The notes under the pieces are model-generated. The model ran no database searches and had not been told where the DNA came from. It saw nothing but the letters and a program-made list of their open reading frames with translations. The translations under genes and the position numbers were made by a program. From Draconibacterium sp. (lineage in GTDB: Bacteria; Bacteroidota; Bacteroidia; Bacteroidales; Prolixibacteraceae), in the NCBI GenBank assembly GCA_016705335.1, contig JADIYN010000011.1, positions 66,227 through 130,226 of the forward strand: a stretch of 64,000 nucleotides of DNA, given 5' to 3'. Positions 31,569 to 42,571 of the stretch are shown here, one piece after another (the stretch's first letter is position 1; every line of letters starts with the position of its first letter).

Positions 31569-33384
31569 GACTTAACCAGGTAAGTATAAGCAATAATTCA
31601 GCCGAGCCATCGAGGGTAGGTTCGTTTGTACTGTAATCGGCCCAGTCGTCCCAGTATTTTATGTGGTCGGGTTGTAAGTGGGCGTATTCATCGGGTTCGG
31701 TGAGTGAAATTTGAAGCATCTTGTCATGAATGGTTGTCCATTGCGGACCATCTACCAGACTCCCTTTTATTTTTTCTTTGTTGATTCCCCAAAACGGCAT
31801 GTGCACATCATCGGGCGTATCCGCATTTTCAGGTATTTCTGTAATCATTGCCGAGCCCCACGGGTTTAATCCGAGCAACCAGTTTACATGGTTCTGCATC
31901 AGCGGGCGGTACTTTTGTGAACCTGTCATTTCCTCAAACAACATGGCTTGTGTTGCAACCGCCGCGGCAAGATTATTTGAACACCAAATAAATAAATGGC
32001 CTATTCCGTAAGGGTTTTTATCTGCTTTCTTTTGAATTTGTTGCAGGTTATGTTCGTAATACTGAACCATTTCCTGTTTGTCGGTTTTTGTACCTACCTG
32101 CCAAAAGGCATAATGCCCCATGTTTACAAATGGGTACATTTCGTAATGACTGGCTGTGTCACGTTCCATCCACGACCAGGTTCTAATGATTTTGGCATAA
32201 GTGCGTGCTTCCTTTAAAAAATTTTTCTCCCCTGTAATTTTATACAATTTTGCTGCAGCCCATTCCATATCGTCGGCCCATGTATTTTCTTCATAACGGT
32301 AGGGAGCGCCAAAACTGTTTCCCTGCTGATAACCTTCCTGCTGCCGGCCCATGGCATAAAGTTCCCTTGCATTTTGCAGACAGGTTTCAGCAAATATTTC
32401 ATAACCTTTTATCGTGCTGAAAACCTCGTACCCCAAAGTGAGCGTGGCTGCCGACCGACCGGCAAGATTTGCAATTCCCGTTGCCTGGCTTTTGTATTTC
32501 GAAAGTCCCTGCGGTTTGCCTGTTGCAAAATACACAGGCCTGAAACTATTTGTTCCCCAGCCATAATCGGCATTGTCTTCGTGCGGAAGTTTAAACCCGC
32601 GGTGGTCGCGGTCGTCAGCCACCTGGTGATAAAGTTCGTTGGGGGTCGGGTGCAGTTTCAAAATCCATTCAAGTCCCCATTTGGCTTCATCAAGTATGTC
32701 TGGTAAATTATTGGCGCCGGGCAAACCTCTTGCATCCACTTCGTCTTTAAAACTGCCGGGATTCATCTGGTAAGCCATCAGTATGCGGGCAGTTGTGTTG
32801 CTGCCTGTTATCAAATATTTTAGTTGATCGGCTGCATCGTGCCAGCCGCCTGTTGCGTCGATCCTTGTTGAATCGGGGCGGATACCGAAAAAACTCAGTC
32901 CGTCATGCTGGTGGCAAAACTGTTTTGTGTGCGGATTAAAACCACAACGCTGCGTTCTTATAAAAGCAATTACATCTTCCTGCCATTTCGGGTAAGGCCC
33001 AATTTGAAATGTTTTACTTGTAATTCCACTGCCTTTTAGTTCGACATAATATTTCCCTTTTTCCTTAAAATCCGAAAAATCAACCGTGTAATAATATGAA
33101 AACGGAGGCCAGGCATTGTTATTTAACCAGCAGGGATATTCGTTTACAGTTTCCCCGTTTTCATTTTTCAGCTGCATAACCGGTTTGTCGAATGATACTT
33201 TGCTGAGCAACAGCGCATTTTTTGGCATATCAACAGCATAGCCACCCAAATTAACCCTGATCTCTGTTTGTTGTGCAGTGGAAAAAATACTGCAAAAACA
33301 AAACAAAACTACACTTATTACCTGAACCGATATTCTCCTTTTTTTGAACTGATCTGTCATATTATTATTTTTTCGCAGGTACAT
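31561..33384 (-). CDS. GH9 endoglucanase-like enzyme with N-terminal Ig-like domain
   Basis: Intact 607-residue secreted enzyme (start at 33384, or at the ATG at 33360). After the signal peptide an Ig-like CelD_N domain (EIRVNLGGYAVDMPKNALL to TSKTFQIGPY, residues ~40-132) precedes the GH9 alpha/alpha barrel. The catalytic base motif is GGWHDAADQ (Asp183/Asp186). The proton donor is Glu588 in YSTNEPTLDGSAELL. The PYGIGHLFIWCSNNLAA and NPWGSAMIT stretches are GH9 core. GH9 enzymes hydrolyse beta-1,4-glucans or related mixed glucans; some act on glucosamine-containing substrates. The overlap with a deacetylase gene makes an acetylated polysaccharide a reasonable guess. Confidence 0.9.
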   Translation of the reverse strand: MYLRKNNNMTDQFKKRRISVQVISVVLFCFCSIFSTAQQTEIRVNLGGYAVDMPKNALLLSKVSFDKPVMQLKNENGETVNEYPCWLNNNAWPPFSYYYTVDFSDFKEKGKYYVELKGSGITSKTFQIGPYPKWQEDVIAFIRTQRCGFNPHTKQFCHQHDGLSFFGIRPDSTRIDATGGWHDAADQLKYLITGSNTTARILMAYQMNPGSFKDEVDARGLPGANNLPDILDEAKWGLEWILKLHPTPNELYHQVADDRDHRGFKLPHEDNADYGWGTNSFRPVYFATGKPQGLSKYKSQATGIANLAGRSAATLTLGYEVFSTIKGYEIFAETCLQNARELYAMGRQQEGYQQGNSFGAPYRYEENTWADDMEWAAAKLYKITGEKNFLKEARTYAKIIRTWSWMERDTASHYEMYPFVNMGHYAFWQVGTKTDKQEMVQYYEHNLQQIQKKADKNPYGIGHLFIWCSNNLAAAVATQAMLFEEMTGSQKYRPLMQNHVNWLLGLNPWGSAMITEIPENADTPDDVHMPFWGINKEKIKGSLVDGPQWTTIHDKMLQISLTEPDEYAHLQPDHIKYWDDWADYSTNEPTLDGSAELLLILTWLSHE

Positions 33385-33649
33385 TACCCTTAACTATTTT
33401 CCAAAGTAACGAAATGTAACTTTGAAACCCAATATCAAAAAGTTATCATTTGATTCAGATAATAATAAAATTTATAGCATTGTGAAATTAATACTTCAAA
33501 AAAATTAAACTCAATTGAAAACGAATGAGAATAAAAAATGTAATTTTCGGAACCAAATCAACTTGAAATTAAACTACCTGCTTTTGAAATAGTCTTAGAA
33601 CGAAAAACAGATATCTTTAAATACGAAACCATTAAAAAAGACGTATCCT

Positions 33650-35662
33650 ATGGTCAAAAAACTACTAAATTTTATGTTGCTGGGCTTACTGATTTTTTCA
33701 GTCTTACATGCAACAGCACAACCGGGTATCTCCTTCGATAAGTATCACCCGAACAATGAAGTCAGGCAAATTCTGGAAAAGCTGCAAAAGGAAAATCCGG
33801 TTGAAACCAAATTGCACAATCTTGCCACAAGTCCCGGTGGTGAAACCATTCAGGTGCTGGAGATCGGGGCAAATCTAAAAGGAGTTCCTGCGGTTTTTGT
33901 AGGTGCCAATTTCGAGGGAAATGTGCCGCTTTCAACTGAAGGCGCGCTCTATTTCGCCAAAATGCTGTTCGATTCGGCACAATACACAAAAAACCTGAAA
34001 TGGTATATTCTGGCACAACCTAATCCTGATGCAGCATCGGGCTTTTTTGCAAAAACAAAATACGGCCGGACAGTAAATGGTTTCGAAATAAACAACGACG
34101 TTGACGAAGCTGTAAATGAAGATGGATACGATGATTTAAACGACGACGGATACATTACACAAATGAGGGTAAAAGATTTGGAAGGAACCTTTATTGTATC
34201 GAAAAACGACCCGCGGATTATGGTTAAAGCCGATGCAACAAAAGGCGAAAAAGGCGAATACAAACTGTATGACGAAGGTATTGATAACGATAAGGACGGC
34301 CAGTATAATGAAGACGGCGAAGGTGGAATAAATGTCGGAATTGGATTTCCACACCTTTTCCCGCGTAATAAAAAGGAGGCAGGTTTGTGGCCGGGACAAA
34401 CACCCGAAGTTTACAATTTAATGCGGTTTATTTACGACAGGCCCGAAATCGCAATGGTTTTCACACTTGGCAATTCCGATTTCTGCATAGCGCCACCAAA
34501 AGGAGGAAGAAAAGGTGGAGCCAATTTGCAAAACTTTAAAATTCCCGGACGTTATGCAAGAATGCTTGATGCAGATCCAAACCAAACATTTTCGATGGAT
34601 GAAGTAATTGAAATGATGAAACAACGTATGCCGGCAGGTGCTGAAGTTACACCCTCTATGGTGGCTGGAATGCTGAGTTTGGGTGCGGCAGTAAACCCGC
34701 TTGATGAAGATTTAAAGTTCTATACAAAATTCTCAGAGGATTATAAAAAAATACCTTGAAGCAAAAAAAATCAGTACCGAAAGACTCGATCCTCCCGGCG
34801 ACAAAGACGGTTCATTTGAGTTGTGGGCGTATTATCATTTGGGCGTTCCATCGTTCAGCATGAACCTTTTACAGTGTCAAAAGTAAAGGAAGAAAAGAAA
34901 ACCGGCGACAGTGTTGTTTCGCTTGAAGAAGTTGAAAAAATGAGCGCCGATGAATTTGTTGCTTTGGGAAATGAAAAAATCAATTCATTCCTGAAAGCAA
35001 ACAATGCTCCCAAACGTTTTACCGCAGGCAGTGTAACGGAAATGATGAATTCTGGGAAAATCAGCCCGAAACAAATGGCCGGAATGATGAAAAACAGCCT
35101 GAAAAAGGAGAAGGATGGTGAACTTGGGGAAAAGGATAAAGCACTACTGGCGTATGCTGATAAAGACTGGGAAGGCAAAGGTTTTGTGCAGTGGCAAAGT
35201 TTCAAACACCCTACGTTGGGCGAAGTTGAAATTGGTGGTTATATTCCATACCTCGAAACAACACCACAACCTGAGCAGATTGACTCTTTACTGCAAACCC
35301 AACTTCCGTGGTTGCTGCAGCTTTCAACAAATTTGCCGCAAATTTCTATTGCTGATGAAAAAATCACAGATCTCGGCGGCGGTGTTTACAAGTTGGAACT
35401 GTATATCGAAAACAAAGGTTATCTCCCCTACCCAATCGCAATGGGCCAGCGAAACAGCCAGCCCGCACCGGTAGTGGTAATTCTTGATGGCGAAATTAAA
35501 ATTCTTGAAGGAATAAAACGCACACCACTTGGCGCGATTGGCGGTAACTCGGTTAAAAAACTGACATGGATGATCCAGTCGGATAAAAAACCTGAAATCA
35601 AAGCCAAAATCGAATCAACAATTTTCGGAAGTACTGAAAAACAAATTAAAATCGGAGGTTAA
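33650..35662 (+). CDS. M14 carboxypeptidase-like protein lacking zinc ligands (two frameshifts)
   Basis: Secreted zinc-carboxypeptidase homologue (signal peptide LHATAQ), about 670 residues when joined. It aligns with the next gene throughout, including Asp-rich loops (DVDEAVNEDGYDDLNDDGYITQMRVKD). However, where the neighbour has NIHGNEIQAGE (H-x-x-E), this one has NFEGNVPLSTE (Glu89, Val92). Where the neighbour has FSFHNSGG, it has FTLGNSDF. The NRDW substrate-binding arginine and the catalytic glutamate (FVGEL in the neighbour; PSFSM here) are also gone. All these sites lie inside open frames, so indels do not explain them. Breaks near 34752 and 34868 restore SEDYKKYLEAKK and SMNLFTVSK. 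Predicted to be catalytically dead, perhaps a binding or regulatory partner of the next gene. Confidence 0.8.
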
Positions 35663-35664
35663 TC

Positions 35665-37401
35665 ATGAAACAGATACTCATATTTACACTGCTTATTTCC
35701 TTTGCAATCGTTGCAAAATCAGAATCAAAAGGAAAAATTGAAATTCCGCTCCGTTTCGACAGGTACTACAATTATGATGAAGTTAACGAAGCTCTGAAAG
35801 CTTTGAACAAGGCTTATCCGGAAATGACAAAACTCGAAGTTGTTGGTAAAAGCGAAGAAGGCCGCGAAATTTATGCGCTCACCATTAATAATTCAAAAAC
35901 CGGTGAAGCATCAGGTAAACCAGGTGTTTATGTTGATGGTAATATCCACGGAAATGAAATTCAGGCCGGCGAAGTTTGTTTGTATTACGCAAACATGTTG
36001 CTTACAAAATATGGCGAAAACGAAAAAGTTACAAAAGCTGTTGACAGGAATGCACATTATATTTTGCCTGTTGTAAATGTTGACGGTCGCTACCACTTTT
36101 TTGCCGATGCACACACACCAAGTTCAAGCCGGAGTATCAGGATTCCAAAAGATGATGACAATGACGGGCTGTTTGATGAAGATGCCCCCGATGATCTGGA
36201 TGGAGACGGGAGTATCACGCAAATGCGGATAAAAGATCCGAATGGTGAATATAAAACCGATCCTGATGATCCGCGGATTTTAATACGCGTTGAACCGGGC
36301 AAAAAAGGTGAATATACTTTATTGGGTTCTGAAGGAATAGATAACGACAACGATGGAAAACTCAATGAAGATGCTGAAGGATATTTAGATCCCAACCGCG
36401 ATTGGGGAAATAACTGGATGCCACGGTATGTGCAAAGCGGGGCAGGAAATTTTCCGTTTTCAGGGGTTGGAATCAAAGCTGTGAGTGAATATATCATGAA
36501 CCGCCCCAATATTATTGTTGCATTTTCTTTTCACAACAGTGGCGGAATGTGGTTGCGTGTACCTTCTGATAAATCAATCATAATCGACCCATCAGATATT
36601 GCAGCTTATGATGTAATCGGAAAAAATGCCATTAAAATTACGCCCGGATATGTTTACCATGCTTCATTGGATCTTTATCCAACCTACGGCGATTCGGATG
36701 GCCAATTGTTTTTTAACTATGGAATTTTTTCGTTTGTTGGGGAACTTTTTCAACAGGAACAGCAAACCTACCGTGAGAAAACAGACAAGCCTGCACAAAG
36801 GTCTGAAGAAAGCGGACGAAGAGGTGCAAATCCTGATGAAGCCCGTGAACAAATGAAATTTAACGACCATTTGGCTCAAGGCGAAATGTATAAAGAATGG
36901 CTTACATACAATCACCCACTTATGGCGAAATTGAAATTGGTGGTTGGGTTAAAATGACGTCGCGCCTGCCCCAGATTTTTATGTTGCAGGAACTGGTTCA
37001 CCGCAACGCTTCGGTGGTTTTTCTTGCTGCTGAAAATACACCAGAAATTTCGATGGAAGTGTTTGAAGTAAAAGAAATTGGAAAAAACCTCAACCAGGTG
37101 CGGGTAAGACTGAAGAACAAAAATGGCTTGCCAACCATGACAACTGATTCATATAAAAACAAACTTTTTACACCCGATATGCTTAAAAGTAACCGGTGCA
37201 AAAGTTGTTGCCGGAGGAAAAATCAGCGATTTCAGGTTAAACAAAGTAAGCTACAAGGACGATAAACCGGAAATCCAATTCCTTTCCATAACAAGCTACG
37301 GGACAGTTGAATACCAGTTTTTGATTGAAGGAAAAGGTGAGATTTCAATTAGCTATGAATCGCGGAAGGCAAATAATGTAAAGGCATCAGTAAAATTATA
37401 A
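35665..37401 (+). CDS. M14-family zinc carboxypeptidase, secreted (two frameshifts)
   Basis: Secreted metallocarboxypeptidase of about 578 residues. Zinc ligands are His95 and Glu98 (GNIHGNE) and His290 (FSFHNSGG). The substrate-binding Asn244-Arg245 is in DPNRDWG, and Glu360 in FSFVGEL is the likely general base. Between the ligands are calcium-loop-like insertions (DDDNDGLFDEDAPDDLDGDG and DNDNDGKLNEDAEG). The C-terminal ~200 residues are a beta-rich domain shared with the preceding gene (TYGEIEIGGW). Breaks near 36910 and 37188 (one A too many) are repaired to NHPTYGEIEI and LKVTGAKVVAGGKISDF. It begins 3 bp after the preceding gene stop, so the pair is cotranscribed. A terminator follows. 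Confidence 0.88.
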
Positions 37402-37421
37402 AAGCTGTTTAATTATTTCAT

Positions 37422-37457
37422 AAAGGGGTGTTCGCGTTGGTGCGGGCGCCCTTTTTT
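37422..37457 (+). terminator. rho-independent terminator after the M14 pair
   Basis: GGGTGTTCGC (37426-37435) pairs with GCGGGCGCCC (37442-37451) over 10 bp including three G-U pairs, loop GTTGGT, followed by six T. It lies 20 bp after the peptidase stop, and the next gene is convergent. Confidence 0.75.
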
Positions 37458-37459
37458 GC

Positions 37460-37920
37460 TTATTTCAAAAAAGGTAAGACCATGTTCAAAGTAATTCCAT
37501 TTTTAACGAATTGCGCATGAACACCCATATATTTTCCCACCTCTTCTATATTTCTGTATTCATCATCAAAAAATACCATTTCTGAATACGGGATACCAAA
37601 ATGATTGTGAATATTTTTAAATGCTGGATTTTACTTGTTGGGTAAATTTCCTTTAAATCAAAGTATTTACCAATATCCAAAAGATGAATTAAATCCTGTG
37701 CTCCTCCGGGTTCATAAGTTCGCGAAGCAACGGCAATGAATTTACTGTTTTCCTTTAACAAATTCATGATTTCAATTACATAGGGATAGAGTCGAATCCA
37801 CCTGCCTGACTGATCGAACAGTTTATTGTATTTCCAAAAATAAGGCGGATTTGTTGCATCGCACCAGGTATCTCCTGCATTCCAAAGAGTAAAATCCAAA
37901 TCGAAAACAAACAGTTTCAT
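37460..37920 (-). CDS. magnesium-dependent phosphatase-1-like HAD protein (one frameshift)
   Basis: MDP-1/acid-phosphatase-type HAD protein of about 153 residues. Motif I is VFDLDFTLWNAG (Asp7, Asp9, DxDxT-like). The family loop WCDATNPPYFW and motif II IAVASRTYEP are present. Motif III/IV appear only after a frame shift near 37625: HNHFGIPYSEMVFFDDEYRNIEEV, ending at 37460. Cytosolic phosphatase acting on phosphotyrosine or sugar-phosphate-like substrates, by family knowledge. It follows the DUF819 gene by about 30 bp and may be the last gene of that transcript. Confidence 0.75.
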
Positions 37921-37950
37921 CGGTGAATTTAATATAAATTCAAAACTGAA

Positions 37951-39123
37951 TTAACTCAAATACATTGCAATTGAAACACCAATAAAAGTGCCGATTACAT
38001 AGCCTAAAATCCCAACCAAAATTGCCGGCGTAACCATTTTCTTTTGTCCCAGCGAAGCTGCCATTGGAGCAGCAACCGACGGTCCCATTATATTTGCAGC
38101 CGATGAAACTATAACTTCATATACATCGAGTTTGAATAATTTTGCCAGAAAAAGCAGGAAAAAGAAATGAAAAAACATAATTATAAGGTAAAATCCCAGA
38201 ACCGGCAAACCAACATTCAGCATGTCCTGCAGGTTTGAAGCCGCGCCAATTACTGCCAAAAAAATATACATCATCCACAATCCCAGAGTATATGCAGTTT
38301 CTTCAAGTTTTTAAGTGATTTTGGGAATAAGTTGGCAACAAGAACTGCCAGTATTGTTATTAGTAAAATACTAAGATTTAGTTTGGTGTGAATTACCCGT
38401 TCAATTACAGGCGACAAAACAGTTCCTGCCCCAGCTACCAAAACAGCAATAGTTGCAGAAACTGCAATCCGTTCCAAAGTAATCGGGCTTTTGGTTTCGG
38501 GTTCAATTTCAGTTAAATTATCATTGTCAGTTTCGATACCCGGGTTTTTTGAAAAAACGCGTTAAAAATCCTATTGTAGGAACAAAAAATAACAGTAAAA
38601 CATAAATGTTGGCTGCAAAATTATCGATGGCAACAGTTGCCGTAAAAAGCGGGTTTGTACTGAAATTCAATATTTCGGCAGTGGCTACAAAGTTTACACT
38701 TCCTCCGATTAATGTGGCGGCAATTACTCCGGCAGTATTTCCGGAACCATCACCCAAATCAATTAAATTGTAAGCCAGAAAACTACCCAAAACTACACCG
38801 ATTGCACCAATAATAAAGGCAATCAGCAATCTTCCGCTTTCAGTAATAATTTTAATCAGGTTCGAACTAAAAAGCATAAGTGGAATTGCAACAGGAATAA
38901 AATAACTGAAAACCATGGAATATACATCAACTTTTATCTCTGGATCGGAAGCCACAGGAATAATTCCTGTCATGGAAAGAACTGACATTGAAATCATCGT
39001 TACCAAAATTCCTGAGACTTTTCCAAACCACTTTTTATGTTCTGAATAAATTCCAAAAGCTGCAGCTCCAAAAACAATGAACAATAAAACAAGATTATTA
39101 TCCGGAGAAATAAATGATTGCAT
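37951..39123 (-). CDS. DUF819 (YjcL-like) integral membrane protein (two frameshifts)
   Basis: About 390 residues with ten or more hydrophobic helices in three frame pieces: NNLVLLFIVFGAAAFGIYSEHKKW to FVPTIGFLTRFFKK; SATIAVLVAGAGTVLSPVIERV; and MYIFLAVIGAASNLQDMLNVG to VIGTFIGVSIAMYLS. The DUF819 signature GGSVNFVATAEIL and the matching AANIMGPSVAAPMAASLGQKK in the second half point to an inverted-repeat transporter fold. Breaks lie near 38500 and 38290. Substrate is unknown. It follows the hexuronate MFS gene after a terminator, so it is probably a separate transcript. Confidence 0.8.
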
Positions 39124-39241
39124 TTTTAACTTATTATTACAATTAAATGCCGAATATATCTCGATTTTGTTGAAATCTCAAAAAATAAATCGTTCTGAAA
39201 ATTCAATTTGAATATCAAGATGTAATATTGAAATGCAGAAC

Positions 39242-39275
39242 AAAAAATCCCGGATGATTAATCCAGGATTTTTTT
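39242..39275 (-). terminator. terminator hairpin after the hexuronate transporter gene
   Basis: AAAAAATCC/GGATTTTTT outer stem with an inner GGAT/ATCC stem and loop GATTA, one C-A mismatch between them. It lies about 54 bp past the MFS stop; read on the minus strand it ends in six T. Confidence 0.65.
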
Positions 39276-39328
39276 ATATGAATTTAATACATGAATACTT
39301 AAATCATCATATCGCACGTAATATTAGG

Positions 39329-40663
39329 TTATTCCAGATTAATTCTTTTAAATTTTGGAACCAGTGCATGCATTACAAACCATGCAATTATATAAGCCGT
39401 GGCACAAATCATAAACATGATCCCATAACCAATTTTAATATCACCTAATGCTTTGTAATGGTCAAATAACAATCCGGCAGCTTTTGCTATAAGAATTCCA
39501 CCGACAGCTCCTGCCATACCTCCAATACCTGTTACAGAAGCAATTGCCCGTTTTGGAAACATATCTGACACTGTAGTAAAAATATTAGCCGACCAGGCCT
39601 GATGTGCTGATGCTGCAATGCCAATAATAATAACCGCAAACCACATACTAAATCCACCCATGTACTGCGCTGAAAGTACCGACAACGGGAACAACGCATA
39701 AATAAACATTGCTGTTTTTCGCGCTTTGTTGGCATCCATACCTTTTTCCATAAACCGTTTAGGCAACCAACCTCCAAATATACTTCCAACTGTTGTCATT
39801 GTATAAACAAGTGCTATTGGAAAACTCACCTCGGTACCAGTTAAACCATACTCTTCTTTAAGGAAAGCAGGTAACCAGAAAAGGAAAAACCACCAAACCG
39901 GGTCGGTTAATAATTTACCCAAGAAAAATGCCCATGTTTGCCTGTATGTCAGCAATTTAAACCAACTTATTTTCTTTAATTCGGAACCATCTGCAGCAAC
40001 AGTTTCTTCTTTGTCACTCATAATATGATCATACTCTGTTTGTTTTAGCTGACCATTTGCCAACTTTTTTTCAGGAGAATCATACATAACAAACCAAAAC
40101 CCCAACCATATTAAACCAATTGCACCAGTAATAATAAAAGCTTCCTGCCACCCCCAGGTTACTGCAATCCATGGAACTACAAGTGGGGCAATAATTGCTC
40201 CAACATTTGTACCTGAATTAAATATGCCTGTGGCAAGTGCACGTTCTTTTTTTGGAAACCATTCAGCAGTAGTTTTTATTGCTGCCGGAAAGTTGCCTGC
40301 TTCGGGAACACCCAAAGCTGCACGAGCCACCCCAAATCCAAATGGTGTTTTTGCAAATGCATGACCAATTGCTGCTAAACTCCAACCAAATAATGATAAT
40401 GCGTAACCGATTTTGGTACCGAATTTATCAATAATTCCTCCAACCAAAAGCATACCCGAAGCATAAGCAACTTGAAATATGATTACCAGATTGGCATAAA
40501 CTGATTCATAATGTAATGGATCATCTCCAAAAGTCCGGCTGATTCAGAAATGGTTTCAACAGGCTGATTACCTGTCTGTCGAGATAATTGATGGTTGTGG
40601 CAAAAAATACAAAGCACAGATTCTCCAGCGGTATTTTCCAATTTTTTGATTGATTTCGTTCAT
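39329..40663 (-). CDS. exuT: MFS transporter, hexuronate (ExuT-like) ACS family (two frameshifts)
   Basis: Inner-membrane proton symporter of the anion:cation symporter MFS group, about 440 residues. The start at 40663 gives MNEINQKIGKYRWRIC, then after a shift VFFATTINYLDRQVISLLKP, the classical ExuT/GudP first helix. Others: GGIIDKFGTKIGYALSLFGWS, GVPEAGNFPAAIKTTAEWFPKKERALATGIFNSGTNVGA and WFFLFWLPAFLKEEYGL. Breaks lie near 40600 and 40540. It sits 14 bp after the KDPG aldolase in an operon with UxaC and KDG kinase, so galacturonate/glucuronate uptake is a strong inference. The gene name is by context. Confidence 0.85.
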
Positions 40664-40677
40664 AAGATTGATTTAAG

Positions 40678-41349
40678 TTATTTTTTATAGTTCTTTATAA
40701 TTTGCAACACTTCAGCACATTTTTCGGTAATATAGGCATAATTTTCATTCACTAAAACCTCTTTTGGAAATAGTTGCGAGCCCATTCCAACACAGGTTAC
40801 ACCGGCCTCAAACCATGCTTTTAAATTGTCTTCGGTTGGCGTAACTCCACCTGTTGGCATTATGCTCGCCCATGGCAAGGGGCCTAAAACTGCTTTTACA
40901 AACTCCGGCCCGCCCACCTGCTGACCCGGGAAAATTTTTACAATCTCTGCTCCAAGTTCATGTGCACGGTTAATTTCTGTTACTGAACCGCAACCGGGGC
41001 TCCATGAAACTTTTCGTTTGTTGCAAACCCTCGCAGTACCTTCGTCAATTACCGGTGATACGATAAAATTTGCCCCAAGCGCAAGGTACATGGCGGCAGT
41101 TCCTTCGTCAATAACCGAACCTACACCCATTATCATTTCGGGGCAATTTTCGATTGTCCATTTATTAAGTTCTGCAAAAACAAGGGTTGCAAAATCACCC
41201 CGATTGGTAAACTCAAAAACGCGCGCTCCTCCGTCGTAACAAGCTTTTACAACTTTTTTGCAAACTTCTGCATCTTTATGATAGAACACCGGAACCATTC
41301 CGGTTTCCTTCATTTTAAGAGCTACTTGTATTCTTGTAAATTGTGACAT
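40678..41349 (-). CDS. eda: bifunctional KDPG/KHG aldolase
   Basis: 2-Dehydro-3-deoxy-phosphogluconate aldolase of 223 residues, last enzyme of the hexuronate route (KDPG to pyruvate plus glyceraldehyde-3-phosphate). I start at 41349 (MSQFTRIQVA); the upstream leader to 41397 is repeat sequence. Motifs: GVGSVIDEGTA (catalytic Glu region), FIVSPVIDEGTA, SWSPGCGSVTEI, GAEIVKIFPGQQVGGPEFVKAV with the Schiff-base lysine, and IMPTGGVTP for phosphate binding. Intact. Confidence 0.93.
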   Translation of the reverse strand: MSQFTRIQVALKMKETGMVPVFYHKDAEVCKKVVKACYDGGARVFEFTNRGDFATLVFAELNKWTIENCPEMIMGVGSVIDEGTAAMYLALGANFIVSPVIDEGTARVCNKRKVSWSPGCGSVTEINRAHELGAEIVKIFPGQQVGGPEFVKAVLGPLPWASIMPTGGVTPTEDNLKAWFEAGVTCVGMGSQLFPKEVLVNENYAYITEKCAEVLQIIKNYKK

Positions 41350-41352
41350 ATT

Positions 41353-41402
41353 AAAAGCCCCCTCTGACTCCCCCGAGGGGGAGAACCGGCGGAGCAACCG
41401 GT
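41353..41402 (+). repeat. dispersed GC-rich hairpin repeat, copy 2
   Basis: AAGCCCCCTCTGACTC followed by a 7-bp stem CTCCCCC/GGGGGAG (41368-41383), then an ACCGG...CCGGT imperfect inverted repeat. It follows the same pattern as copy 1 at 21906. Confidence 0.6.
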
Positions 41403-41433
41403 TTTCTATAATATTTTTTTAAAAAAATTCGTT

Positions 41434-41510
41434 AAGCCCCTCCTGTGGAGGGATTTAAGTAGGCCTCTTTTCCTATCTCCCCTCCTGAGGAGGGGTCGGG
41501 GGAGGCTTTC
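41434..41510. repeat. dispersed GC-rich hairpin repeats, copies 3a/3b
   Basis: Two related hairpins: CCCCTCCTGTGGAGGG near 41437 and CCCCTCCTGAGGAGGGG at 41479-41495, the latter nearly a full palindrome, followed by TCGGGGGAGGCTT. They fill the space between the KDG kinase stop and the KDPG aldolase start and could act as attenuators inside the operon. Confidence 0.55.
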
Positions 41511-42544
41511 TTATCTCGCTACCCTGCCCGAAGCATCGCCGCCAATTAGTTTTTCAACTTCGTCAACGGTTACCTGGTTGTAATCGCCGTAAATGGTATG
41601 TTTTAAACAAGATGCGGCAACAGCAAAATTCAATGCTTTTTGGTCATCATTTTCGTAAGTAAGTAAACCGTAAATCAATCCACCCATAAATGAATCACCG
41701 CCACCAACACGATCGACAATGTGTGTAATTTGATAGGTTGGTGATTCATAAAGTTTTTTACCGTCCCATAAAATCCCGGACCAACTGTTGTGGTTGGCAT
41801 TTACTGAACCTCGCAAGGTTGTAATTACCTTTTTGCAACGCTGAAATCTTGTCATAATTTGTTTTGAAACCGATTCATAAGCTGCAGCTTCAACATGTCC
41901 GCCGGTTATATTTACTCCCTCCGGTTTAATTCCCAGAACCATTTCAGCATCTTCTTCATTTCCAAGAATAATATCCGTTCCGGCAACAAGTTCAGGCATA
42001 ACTTCGCCGGCTTTTTTGCCATATTTCCACAGGTTTTTGCGGTAATTCAAATCGCATGAAACAGTTACACCCAATTCGTTGGCCTTTTTTATGGCTTCAA
42101 GACAAACATCGGCAGCACTTTGCGAAATGGCAGGCGTTATTCCTGTCCAGTGAAACCAACTGGCATTTTCAAAAACTTTATTCCAGTCAATCATTCCCGG
42201 TTTAATTTCAGAAACAGCCGAATGAGCCCTGTCGTAAACCACTTTGCTGCCGCGACTTACAGCTCCTGTTTCAAGAAAATATATTCCGAGACGATCACCA
42301 CCCCAAACAATATTTTCAACCCCAACTCCATATTTGCGTAAATCCATTAAACAGGCCTGTCCTATATCATTTTTTGGAAGTCGAGTTACATAATCGACAG
42401 GAATACCAAAATTGGCAAGCGACACGGCAACATTTGCTTCTCCACCACCAAATGTGGCATTTAGTGTATTGCTTTGTGAAAAACGCAAATAATCAGGTGT
42501 TGACAATCTCAACATTATTTCGCCAAAAGCGACAACTTTTTCAT
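41511..42544 (-). CDS. kdgK: 2-keto-3-deoxygluconate kinase (PfkB family; one frameshift)
   Basis: PfkB/ribokinase-type sugar kinase of about 344 residues. The open frame starts at 42515, but adding one G near 42528 gives MKKVVAFGEIMLRLSTPDY from the ATG at 42544, the normal KdgK N-terminus. Motifs: NATFGGGEANVAVSLANFG, LGIYFLETGAVSRGSKVVYDR (typical of KdgK), VSCDLNYRKNLW and the anion-hole signature HIVDRVGGGDSFMGGLIYG with catalytic Asp. It phosphorylates KDG to KDPG, directly before Eda in the pathway and in the operon. Confidence 0.9.
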
Positions 42545-42571
42545 AGAAAATTAAAATTAGAAAATTAGAAA

